Assembly: GCF_033958435.1 (NCBI RefSeq)
Contig: NC_134137.1
Coordinates: 123,168,001 to 123,232,000, forward strand
DNA from: Carettochelys insculpta
Lineage: Eukaryota; Chordata; Testudines; Carettochelyidae
Length of the DNA stretch: 64,000 nt
Direction of reading: 5' to 3'
Made by a program: the position numbers and the translations under genes. Every line of letters starts with the position of its first letter. Position 1 is the stretch's first letter. Below are positions 33,745 to 43,049 of this stretch, in pieces. Below the pieces are notes generated by a model. That model saw only the letters and a program-made list of their open reading frames with translations. It was not told the DNA's origin and ran no database searches.

Positions 33745-34855
33745 CAGCACTTCTCAAACGTTTTGGCCCATGGTCCACCTTGCTCAACTCAAACCTTTCC
33801 GTGGACCATGAGCCAACCACCTCTGATGACAATGTGCCTTCTCTTATCTCTGAATACCTTAAATACATATCCATATTAGGCTACTGGAGCTATAACAAAA
33901 GAGGGTGTATATAACCAATAAGAAAACAGATACTATTCATCAAAATAATTAAACAGATTAAGCACTTTAACTTTATCATGCTTGTTTACCAAACTTCATT
34001 TTAAGTAAAGAAAAATATTAATTTATGTCTGAAACAAAAGGTTTCAACGTTGTCTTTATTTATGGCAATGGTGGGGACTTTTTGTGGGTCCTGGGCCACC
34101 GATCTACAGAAAATTCAGTTGGGGACCACACAAATGAAAAGCAAGGCCCCCTCCCAAAAAAAAAAACAAAACAAAAGAAACCCCAACCCTCACTGATGCA
34201 GCTCACAACTGAGATACCTGACACAGTCGCTAGAATGGGTGTGAGTGGGAAATCAGGGGGCAGTAGGTAGGGGTCGGTTTGTGGAGGGAAGGGATGGGAA
34301 GGGAAAACTGTAGGCAGCAGAGTAGGGGTCCCTGGAACAAAGGGAAATCAGGAGGGTTATTGGGTGTGGTCCCTGGAACAGGGGGATGGGGAGGGGAAAT
34401 TGGGGCAGTGGGGAAGGGTCCTCAGAGCAAGCAGCAATCTGGGATGCGGGGAAACCAGTCACCCCTGGATGCTCTGGGACCCCACTAGAAACCACTCTGG
34501 ATTCTTACCCCCAATTTGTTCAGAGCCTCCCTGCCAGGCCCCACTCATGGCCCTTTTGCCATGTGCCAGGAGCGGGCAGGCTGCTGAGCGTGGGGAAGTG
34601 GTGGCTGCATATGGAGCCACACTTCTCCTGCAAGCCAGATCTGCCCTGTCGGACTCAGGGCCACCTCTCCTCCACCCATAGTGGGAAGCTGGTGCTGGGC
34701 AAGAACCTCGTAGGAGGCAGGAGTCTAGCAGGGCTGGAGTGCCAGCACAGGTTCCCCACTGTGAGGGGGACAAGCTTTGAACCTTGCAGCCCTCTTGTAA
34801 GGTGGTTGGGAAGTGGACCACTAGTGGGTCATGGGACCCTATTTGAGAATCAGTG
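33745..34855. mobile_element. hAT-type nonautonomous element, about 1.1 kb
   Basis: The left end CAGCACTTCTCAAAC and the right end, reverse complemented, CACTGATTCTCAAAT match at 10 of 15 positions. Flanks CTTTAGGG and CTTTTGGG are an 8-bp duplication with one mismatch. The interior has a secondary hAT-like motif around 34070 and a GC-rich right half. Open frames within it show no transposase domain. Confidence 0.62.
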
Positions 34856-34863
34856 CTTTTGGG

Positions 34864-35387
34864 GGTCTAGGATCCTTCCTTTCCCCTTTTCTTCTCTCAT
34901 ACGGCTTCTCCTTTGTAACATGGTGCCTTTTCTGACCTTGGAGACCACTGCCTTTCAACTCCACCAATCAGACAGTCAAAAATGGTTCTTCCACCCTCTG
35001 GAAACATGTTCCTTTGTTCCTTCCCTCCAGTTGTGTCAGCCTCTGTGATGTCAAAGGAATGTGACAATGTCCTGGTCTCTTCCTTTCCCTGTTTGTCCAT
35101 TGCTTCCTCTGGAGAGCTGGAGAGAGCTGATTACAGCTCCTCACCGTTCTGCCATGTTGTGGCCTGTTCTGTTGTTGATAGGCCTCAACAATGGTCTCAT
35201 TCAAAGGCAGAGTTGTTGTAGCTGTGAGGTACTGCTGTGGTAAAGGGGCAGATGTGCTACTCTGGTGCATGGTGTAAACCCTATCTATGCTAATGGGAGA
35301 GCTTCTCACGCTGGTGCAGGTACTCCGCTTTTCTGAGAGGTGGTAGCTACATTGACATGTAAGTCCTCAGAGGTGTGTGACATACAT
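34864..35387. other. Unassigned sequence, possibly an old MITE split by the Harbinger insertion
   Basis: Around 35270-35340 the sequence resembles the MITE at 39709-39949 (ATGCTAATGGGAGAGC-like), and a GGGAGGCTCTTCCATCAGC piece lies just beyond the Harbinger right end near 39440. The big Harbinger may therefore sit inside such a MITE, but the boundaries are unclear. Confidence 0.4.
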
Positions 35388-35825
35388 ATAAGCCGCATCT
35401 ACAAGAGCTGGCTACTTCGAAGTAGCCGCGCCAACTTCAAAATAGCACCCGCCACATCTACACGTGGCGAGCGCTATTTCGAAGTTAAAATTGACGTAAG
35501 GCGGAGAGACGTCGAAGTCGCTATCCCCATCAGGAGATGGGAATAGCACCCTACTTCGACATTGAACGTCGAAGTAGGGCACATGTAGACGATCCGCGTC
35601 CCGCAACATCGAAATAGTGGGGTCCACCACGGTGGCCATCAGCTGAGGGTTTGAGAGACGCTCTTTCCAGCCCCTGAGATCTATGGTCGCCACGTGCAGC
35701 AGCCCCTTAAAGCTCCCTGCCCCCTGAATTCCTGTGAAGGAAGCTGAGAGCGCGTACAGGCAGCAGCACTGCCACGCGGCCAGCCTGCACACCCGCAGCA
35801 GCCCCAACCCACCACCCCCGCAACG

Positions 35826-37367
35826 ATGGCAGCCAGCCAGCCCCCCAAGCGCCCCCAGGGCACCCCCCCGAAGGGGAGCCAGGGCTCCCAGGCTGGCAGC
35901 CAGCTGGGGAAGAGGCAGCGGGGCCCCTCCTGGATGGAGGCCGAGATCCGGGACCTGCTGGGGCTCTGGGGCGAGGAGGAGGTGCTCCAGGTAATGGGGA
36001 GCAAGAGGCAGAACGCGGATGCGTTCGCTCGGCTGGCCGAGAGCCTGGCTGCCCGGGGTCACCCTGCCCGCACTCCTGACCATGTCAGGAGTGAGGTGAA
36101 GGAGCTGCGGCAGGGTTACGCCCGGGCCCAGGATGCGGCTGGCCGATCTGGGGCCGCCCCCGTCACTTGCCCCTTTTACAGGGAGCTCAGGGACATACTG
36201 GGCCCCCGGTACACCTCCTCCCCCTGGCCACTCTTGACACCTCGGCTGACGAGCCCCAGCAGGCCCCGGAGACGGAGTCTGCCCCGGAGGCAAGCCCCGC
36301 ACCCCAGGGGCCCCCCCAGGAGCCCACCCCTGGGATGCCGGAGGAGGAGGAGGAGGGGGACTCCTCCAGCGACGGGGGGCTCCGCATCACCCTCCCGTCC
36401 TGGAGCTCCAGCAGGGCGTCCACCCAGTGGGTGTCCCCTGACCGTGGGAGTGGACCGTCAGACTTGTATCCCCCTGGTGCACACCCCCGGGGTTAAGGGG
36501 TGGGGACAAGAGACATGACCAGGGCCCTCCACCTGCCCAGATGACCATGGCCCCAAGGACAGCAGTGGCACGTCCCTCAGAAGAGTGCATCAGCCCCTGC
36601 CCCCCCAGCAGGACAGCGCCATGCCCCATCCCTGGGGATGGGGGGAGCGGAACCTAGGGTCCCCCAGGGGGAGGGGGCGGGACACCCATCATCATCAGCA
36701 GCATCTCCAGGGGACGGGGATGGGGAACCAGCAGCAGAGGGGTGGGGGGACAAGAGCCACGGCTTGGGGTTCACAATAATGGCTGTCTCCACTCTTCTTC
36801 CCCCCTGCGTTCTGCAGCTGCACCATCGGAGGGCCCGGAGAGTGCTGGTGAGGTGTCCGTGGTCCCGGAGAGCCCACCGGGGCCAGCCCAGCAGGCCAGA
36901 CCCTCAGCGGAGCACCGATCAGCTCCAGGACAGGGCCGATGGCGGAGCCACCAGAGGGTGGCCACGGACCCCCAGCTGCTCGTGACCCTCCGGCGTCAGC
37001 TGGAGGTGTCGGAGCGGCGCCTGCAGGTTTAGGAGCAGCAGCTGGAGTTCCAAAAGCGAGCACTGGCCTGGCGCCAGGAGGCTTGGGGGGCCTTCACGAG
37101 GACCTTTGAGTGCATAGCGGAACACCTGGCCCCCCCCATGCCGCGCCACCCGCCACTCTGCCTGCCGCTTCGACTGCCGCTCCAATCGCTGCTCCGACCG
37201 CTGTCCCACCGCCATCCGCCACCCTGGGGCCTGCCGCCGAGGGGGACCTGGGGACTGTGGACACTGGCCGGCCGTATTTGCCGGTTCACCTGGCCCCCAC
37301 CCAGCCTCGGCCAGGGCTCCGGCAGAGGCAAGGGTCATGCCCTCCAACCCCAGGTGCCAGACATTAG
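35826..37367 (+). pseudogene. Harbinger Myb/SANT-like protein, three lesions
   Basis: Start ATG at 35826 (MAASQPPKRPQG). A Lys-rich N-terminus precedes a trihelix/Myb-like domain at about residues 36-125, with PSWMEAEIRDLLGLWG, NADAFARLAESLAARGH, VRSEVKELRQGYARAQD and CPFYRELRDILGP. An acidic Pro/Glu/Ser linker (EEEEEGDSSSDGG) follows. Exon 1 ends near 36427 and exon 2 starts at 36818 after TTCTGCAG. Exon 2 carries a coiled-coil region with LLVTLRRQLEVSERRLQV and EQQLEFQKRALAWRQEAW, then an Ala/Pro-rich tail. Lesions are a 1-nt shift in the C run near 36221, TAG at 37030-37032 inside the coiled coil, and a shift in the C run near 37130. The Myb domain itself is intact. Confidence 0.86.
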
Positions 37368-37488
37368 GGGTGCGGGGCCCAGGACGTGCCCCCCCCCTTT
37401 GTACATATCCCCCATTTGTATATAGTTTGTGTTGACCCGTTCTGTTCTGCTACCTGCCCCCCATGTAAATAGTTGCCCCCTTTATATA

Positions 37489-37524
37489 TCTATATCTATA
37501 TCTATCTATCTATCTATCTATATA
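37489..37524. repeat. (TCTA)n/(TATC)n microsatellite
   Basis: Short tandem tetranucleotides between the convergent Myb-like and transposase genes. A minus-strand AATAAA for the transposase lies just beyond at 37570-37575. Confidence 0.9.
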
Positions 37525-37684
37525 TTATTAATAAGAGATTGCACTGTTTGGTTTCAAACAACATGTCCATTTATTTGCAAGAAAAGTGTGTGTGGGGGTG
37601 TGCTCTTGGGTGCTCTGTGGTGTGGGCATGGGGGCAGGGAGTGTTGTAGAGGATGGGGGAGTGCAGTTGGTGGCCTGCCAGCAT

Positions 37685-38991
37685 TCACCCCGCAGCCTGG
37701 TCAAAATGGGCCCGCAGGGCCTCCCAGACCCGGATCCCCTCGGGGTCGACCTGGCGACTGGGGGCAGCGGGTGGCTGCACGTCGGCCCTGCCAGCCTCCA
37801 CAGCCCAGCCCTGGAAGAAGGCCTTTCCCTTGTTCTCCACCAGGTTGTGGAGTGTGCTGCACGTGCGCACAACCTGGGGGATGTTGGTGCGGGCTGCATC
37901 CAGGCAGGTGAGGAGACACCTCCAGCGCCCTTTGAGGCAGCCGAAAGTGCGCTCGACCACCTGGCGCGCATGGTTCAACTGCATGTTTAACCACTCCTGG
38001 CTGGCTGTGAGATGGCCTGTGTAAGGGTGCATGAGTCAGGGCCGAAGGGGGTACGCCGCGTCTGCGACGATGCAGAGGGGCATGGTGGTGTCCCCCACAG
38101 GGATCTCCCGCTGGGGAATGTAGGTCCCCACCTCCAGCTGGTGGCACAGGCCTGAATTTCTGAATACCCGGATGTCGTGGGTGCTGCCAGGCCAGCCAAC
38201 ATAAATGTCCAGGAAGCTGCCCCGGCTGTCCACCAAAGCCTGGAGGACCACCAAATGGTAGCCCTTCCTGTTGAGGAAGCATCCTCCGTTGTGCTCCGGG
38301 GCACGGATGGGGATATGGGTCCCATCCAGAGCCCCAAAGCAATTTGGGAAGCCCAGGCTGGCAAACCCCGCAATGGCAGCATCTGGGCCCCCAAGCCTCA
38401 CGAGCCTGTGGAGGAGCAGGGCATTGACTGCACGGACGACCTGCAGGGGAAGGACATGAGAGAGCACCAGTGAGGGGTGTGCAGGGTGTGTCTGGCCCTC
38501 CCCCCACAGGGGTCCCCCCCCCCGGGTCCTCTTACCTCCATGAGGACAGCCCCGACAGTGGCCTTGCCCACGCCAAACTGCTGCCCTACGGATTGGTAGC
38601 TGTCTGGAGTGGCCAGCTTCCAGACAGCGATGCCGACCCGTTTCTCGACTGTGAGGGCACGTCGCATGGAGGTGTCCTGGTGCTGTAAGGCAGGGGTGAG
38701 CCACTGGCAGAGCTCCAGGAATGTCTGCCGGCTCATGCAGAAATTCTGGAGCCAGCGGTCGTTGTTCCACTCGCCGAGCACCAGCCGCTCCCGCCAGTCC
38801 ATGCTCGTGAGGTAGCTCCACAGCCGGCGGCCTGTGCGGTGGGGGCAGGGTCGGAGGGCAGCAAGGTCTGGGGCTGCTTCCTCATCCCCTGGGGGCAGCT
38901 TCTCTTCCACTAATAAAAGGTGATCAGCTGCCTCCTGCATGGCACTAAGCAGGGCAAGCACTGCTCCTGCAGGGGCGGCTGGGTGGACCTC

Positions 38992-39028
<37 letters not shown>

Positions 39029-39036
39029 GGGTCCAT
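37685..39036 (-). pseudogene. Harbinger (HARBI1-like) DDE transposase, one visible nonsense codon
   Basis: Start ATG at 39034-39036: Met-Asp-Pro then 12 Gln encoded by a CAG run (38992-39027). Exon 1 is 39036-38536 with a helical DNA-binding region (LVLGEWNNDRWLQNF, TFLELCQWLTPALQHQDTS, RRALTVEKRVGIAVWKLA, QFGVGKATVGAVLME). The intron is 38441-38535 (95 bp, GTAAG to CTGCAG). Exon 2 is 38440-37685 with the DDE_4 domain: FGALDGTHIPI, DIYVGWPGSTHDIRVFRNS, IVADAAYPL, and LNHARQVVERTFGCLKGRW containing the presumed catalytic Glu. About 418 codons in total, near the usual length. The only lesion I see is TGA at 38036-38038, where the 20.7 and 28.1 kb copies have TGG (Trp). It is the youngest-looking gene in the window. 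Confidence 0.94.
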
Positions 39037-39556
39037 ACTGCTTCCACGGGGTGTGCGTGCTTGTGGCTCTGCAGACCACGTGCTGTGCAGGCTGCGTGTG
39101 TCTGGGAGAGGCCCTTTAAGGGAGCAGCTTGCTGTTGCCCCAGAAGCGCTAGTCCGCCCTGTGACCCTGTCTTTAGCTGTTCCTGGCACCCTTATTTTGA
39201 TGTGTGCCGCTTTGGTGTGTAGACGCTCCCTTGCAGCGCCTATTTCGATGTGGTGCTGTCCAGCGTCAACATTGAACGTCGATGGCACCAGCCCTGGAGG
39301 ACGTGTAGAAGCTAGTCATTGAAATAGCTTATTTCGATTTTGCTACATAAGCTATTTTGATGTAGCATACACGTGTAGACGTAGCTATACTGACCTAAGC
39401 CCCAGCATGGATGGCACAGTATCAATGGGAGGCTCTTCCATCAGCATAGGTAACAGGTTCTCTAAATTCATAGCCCTGAACAATGTAGTACCATAGATCA
39501 AGCCTTAGAGAAGATGGGTGTGGAAATACCTTTCATTGGGCCACCTTCTGTGGGAG

Positions 39557-39643
39557 CAGCAACGAAGGGTCCTGTGGCACCTTATAGACTAACAGAAAAG
39601 TTTTGAGCATGAGCTTTCGTGAGCACAGACTCACTTCATCAGA
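39557..39643 (-). repeat. Short hammerhead-like repeat inserted in another repeat, 12-bp duplication
   Basis: On the minus strand it starts at TCTGATGA, runs through stem II, GAAAGC and the GTTAGTCTATAAGG block and ends at CCCTTCGTTGCTG. It lacks the GACTAACACGGCTACC block of longer copies. CTTCTGTGGGAG is repeated exactly on both sides (39545-39556 and 39644-39655). Only 87 bp, so both ends are sharply defined. Confidence 0.87.
39605..39642 (-). ncRNA. Hammerhead-ribozyme-like motif
   Basis: On the minus strand CTGATGA (39642-39636), an extra A, GTGAG/CTCAC with loop TCTGTG, GAAA (39618-39615), GC-TCAT-GC and TC. Same sequence as at 14472 and 63610; core complete, extra A as there. Activity untested. 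Confidence 0.5.
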
Positions 39644-39708
39644 CTTCTGTGGGAGTGAGAGACAAGCTTCTGAGTAAACAGAGCTCTTCCTCAGGTGTGG
39701 GGAACTTA

Positions 39709-39949
39709 GCCCATGCCTACACGACCTTTATGTCTGCAATGTTTATGTTGCTCAGGGTGTGAAACACTCCCCCTTCCCTGAGTAACATAAATTACACCGG
39801 CATAAGTGGTAGCGTGCACAGCATAACGGCAGCAGTAGGTGGGAGGGTTGAATTATGCCAACGGGAGAGCTCTCTCTTGTCTGCATAAGGAAGCTACATG
39901 AGGGATCTTACAGCTGTGCAGCTATAAGCTCTTTAGTGTAGACATAGCC
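39709..39949. mobile_element. MITE with Harbinger-like TIRs, about 240 bp
   Basis: Ends GCCCATGCCTACAC and, reverse complemented, GGCTATGTCTACAC. Flanks are TTA and TAA. The interior has short CATAA and GGGAGAGCTC motifs and no TTCGAA palindromes, so it is a third MITE type with the shared terminus. Confidence 0.65.
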
Positions 39950-40244
39950 TAACTCAGAGGGTCACGTGCTAAACAATCTGTTCCATGTATTTAGTTAAGT
40001 AATTAACACATTCCAAGTGCTCATTCAAGTGGATTGTAGATTATTGTAAAAAGACGTAAAGCCAGTATCTCCATTCAGTCCCTGAATTTTAGATACTAGC
40101 AAAGTTATGAATAGAAACTTCTGGGCTTTTTTTAAATTTTTTTATTTTATTTTATTTAAGAAAATGTCATGCAGGTGTCCTGAAAGGGTGAGGCTTGGGA
40201 CAAAGACGGCTCTGTGAAAAGTCATCTCCCACAGTGTTTTTGTC
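39950..40244. other. Unassigned sequence
   Basis: About 300 bp, with a T/A-rich tract at 40122-40160. Nothing recognised. Confidence 0.4.
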
Positions 40245-40890
40245 TTATCATTTTCCTGTGTGAGTTCATTCAAGAGTGTACCGATTTCCTGGATTCCATA
40301 ATTGCTCTTAGGGCATTTAATGCACTGTTAGAGGCAACTGCGTGTTCTCATAGGCATGTGTGGGAGTAACAGATCTTGAAAGGTGTGTTGTAGAAGGTGT
40401 CAATCATTGTACAAGTGGAGAGATGTCCGCAGATTTTACGTCTATTGTTCTGGCTGGTTCTGGAGCTGCTCTGAATTAGTGTGTGCTGGTAGAAACTGGC
40501 CCTTTTGTGTGGAGAGTGGCTTGAATGTGGTTTCTATAACCCCGATATTCTCAGTAACCCTGCCATAGCTGGATACAATTATTCTGTCTGGGTTCCCTTG
40601 CTTGTGTATCTTGGTGAAGCACATAGAAGATCTCTGGGGCGAGTTTATGCAAGATGAGTTTGTAGAGTTTCTTTTGGAGTTGTTTGGACGTGGACTCAAT
40701 GATATCACTTAAATTCTTCAGTAAATTGGGCTGTGGAGGCTTCTTTGAGTTCTTTACAGTAGTTGGTACAGAGCAGCTGCTGGTGGTTCTCAATAGCATA
40801 ACATCTGCTGGTTTCATAATTATCTGGTGGTAGATAGATTTCAGGACCTGGATGGAGCGTACATCTCCCTATCACACTATGGGATGTAAC
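40245..40890 (-). pseudogene. Penelope-like element, RT fragment
   Basis: On the minus strand the piece FTKIHKQGNPDRIIVSSYGRVTE (in two parts, around 40540-40620) matches the signature LPKIHKxGxPxRPIVS...G..TE of Penelope-like reverse transcriptases. It is followed by a KPL...Q block and a later stretch resembling CTMIDTFYNTPF. Frames are broken by several stops. The catalytic YxDD region and a GIY-YIG endonuclease domain are not visible, so this covers only the N-terminal part of the RT. It is the only Penelope-like coding trace in the window. Confidence 0.7.
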
Positions 40891-41610
40891 TGCTCAGCTG
40901 CACTAAATACCTTAACAGCAACCCCACAGTGAAACCAGGCAACCCCTGTGCTCTCAAATGAACTCACACAGGAAACTGACGAAAGATAAAAATACTCTAT
41001 TGCCCATGGGTGAACACTTTCCACAAAGTGATCACTCTGTTCGCGTCAGTTCTCATGCTCAAAGGGAACCTGCACAATACTTTCAAAAGCCAGGCCTCAG
41101 AGCTTAAACTAATATCTTTGCTAGACACTAAAAATCATGGGCTGAATAGAGATACTGGATTTATGTCTTATTTCAACATATAACTCCCCCAGCTGCTTCC
41201 CCTCTCTCCTTTCTTTTCCTTCCTCTGACTGGGGTGGTGTTAACAGGCCACTTCATCTTCAGTGGTCCCTTGAAATACATGTTAACTACTTACGCTAAAC
41301 AGTCTGTTCCACTTCATATTTAACTGTGACACTCAGAGTAAGTTTCCCAGGCCTGGTCCATGCTACAGAGATAGGCTGACTAAGAGACATAAATAAAGAG
41401 CTCCGGCAGTCGGTCTGGCACAGCCGGGCTCTGACCGTCAGTGCCCCACAAAGCCCCAGGCAGACAGTTAAACGGCTGCAAGTGCTCCTGGGGAAGATGC
41501 ACGCTGCTGCCAGAAGGAGCTAGTGTGGGCATGCAAACCGGATGTGATGACTGTAGTGGTTGTATGCCGTCGTAATGTAAGTCAGCTTAGTTCTGTAAGG
41601 TGGGCTTGCC
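40891..41610. other. Unassigned sequence
   Basis: About 720 bp. A GC-richer part at 41355-41590 could be an old MITE, but no matched ends were found. Confidence 0.4.
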
Positions 41611-41700
41611 CTCAGACCCGAAGAAGAGGTCTGTGTAACTCAATAGCTTGTCTTTCTCACCAGCAGAAGTTGGTCCAATAAAAGCCTCATCTTGTCTCTC
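41611..41700 (+). repeat. Second hammerhead-like repeat family, diverged, sense on +
   Basis: CCGAAGA near 41618, an extra A, GAGG...ACTC with loop, AATAGC in place of GAAAGC, TTGTCTTTCTCACC, AAGTTGGTCCAATAAAAG and the CTCATCTTGTCTCTC end. Core residues are mutated. Confidence 0.6.
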
Positions 41701-42432
41701 ATTCCAAGGCTGACATCCAGGAGCCCCTTCTTATCTCATCAGCACAAGGAAATACGCTGGAAATACGTTAGCTAAGAGACCAAGTAGGTAGCTATAACTG
41801 TGAATAGGTGAACCAAGTCATACAATTTTAATAAAAATGCTGATGTTTCCCACATTCTTCTCAAGTGTTGTTAGCTAATGTGTGTGTGTTGTTAGCTAGA
41901 ATAGGAAATCTTATGTATGGCAGCTGCTGATCAACGACTAAGTTATAAGTTACATCACAATACATATCATTGGCTTCAGATCAGCAGACTACAGCAGTCT
42001 GCGTTATTGTACCCACCTAGCTCTGCATTGCACACCTTTGGCATTTTAAGGCACAGATAAGGACTTTCATACTGTAAATTACTCTCTTCTCCACATGCTG
42101 TGGAACCAGAAGATCTTGTAACCGGGATATAAATAATTGCATTGATTTCCTGCTCATATAGTTACCTTCTATAATGCAAATTAGATGAGACATGAACGAC
42201 ATGGAAGGCTGAAGCAAGAGATACCCCAATGGGCTCTTTAAAATTGAATAGCCTAACACCATTTGCAAGTCAATGCCAATTTACTAGGAGCCTGAAAACT
42301 GCCTCTGTGCTCTTTCATCAGGATTTGTTCAATCATGCATTTCTTTCTTAGAACACAGTTTTTATTAAAGCATGGCTTTATTAATCACATCTGCTTAAAT
42401 AGGGCATATTTTAAAGATGAGTAAAAACAATG
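41701..42432. other. Unassigned AT-rich sequence
   Basis: About 730 bp with no recognised gene or repeat end. Confidence 0.45.
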
Positions 42433-42440
42433 GGTTAGAA

Positions 42441-42880
42441 CAGGAGTAGGCAAGATATGTTCTGCGGGACAGATCCTTCCTGCTAAACATTTCCAGCCAA
42501 CGGAAGCTCTGATAATGAAGCTGGAGGGGGTGGCAATGCGTGGAGAACAGCGGCCCACCCCCCTTCCAAGGGGCAAGAAGAGACCCACTTGCCAGAAGCA
42601 GCCAGCAGCTGTGAGTGGGATGGGGGCATTGTAGCATGAGAGCCCCATGGTGCCACTGGCTGGGAGCCTAACCCAGGTTGCAACACACTCCTGCACCCAA
42701 ACTCCCTCCCAGGCCCTGCATCCCTTCCTGTACTTCTGCCCCAGCTCTGAATCGCCTCTTGCACCCCAATTTCCTCCCACATTCCACACTCCTTCTATTA
42801 ATATAATACAGAAGTGTGGCCTGTGGCTGCTTACCAAAATTCTTGGAGTAGTCATCTTGACAAAATTATTGCCCACCCTG
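42441..42880. mobile_element. hAT-type nonautonomous element, 440 bp, perfect 8-bp duplication
   Basis: The ends CAGGAGTAGGCAA and, reverse complemented, CAGGGTGGGCAAT are flanked by an exact GGTTAGAA on both sides (42433-42440 and 42881-42888). The interior is noncoding and GC-rich. The termini resemble those of the element at 32980-33580. Confidence 0.9.
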
Positions 42881-43049
42881 GGTTAGAATCAAACACTTTT
42901 ACTTTTCTGAGTGGTATCATATTCTACAGGATGTTCCACTGATGTAAGTGAGATTGTTCATGCAGCCAGGTGCTTCTCATTGTAAGTAAACTACTATAAG
43001 ATTTGGGTGACCTGACTATAGGATGTGGATTGATTATCAGCTGGTGAGG

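Larger units (their letters stand above)
35391..39386. mobile_element. Best-preserved PIF/Harbinger transposon, 3,996 bp, ATA target duplication
   Basis: Terminal repeats AGCCGCATCTACAAGAGC and AGCTACGTCTACACGTG run inward from each end and are flanked by ATA (35388-35390 and 39387-39389). Subterminal TTCGAAGTAGC and ATTTCGAAG motifs match the MITEs at 2.6, 6.9 and 10.6 kb. A Myb-like gene (+) and a transposase gene (-) converge on a microsatellite near 37.5 kb. This copy or a close relative is the likely parent type of the three short derivatives. Confidence 0.95.
39518..39700 (-). repeat. Second hammerhead-like repeat family, interrupted by a nested repeat
   Basis: Read on the minus strand: CTGAGGA, an extra A, a GAG(C)/CTC stem with loop, AGAAGC near GAAAGC, TTGTCTCTCACTCCCACAG, then a GGCCCAATGAAAGG tail. 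A copy of the other repeat family is inserted at 39557-39643 and duplicates 12 bp of this element. The older element is the host. Confidence 0.62.

Noticed and set aside
34360..35050. A 220-codon open frame on +
   Set aside because: It crosses the right half and terminus of a hAT-like repeat into flanking DNA and shows no domain.
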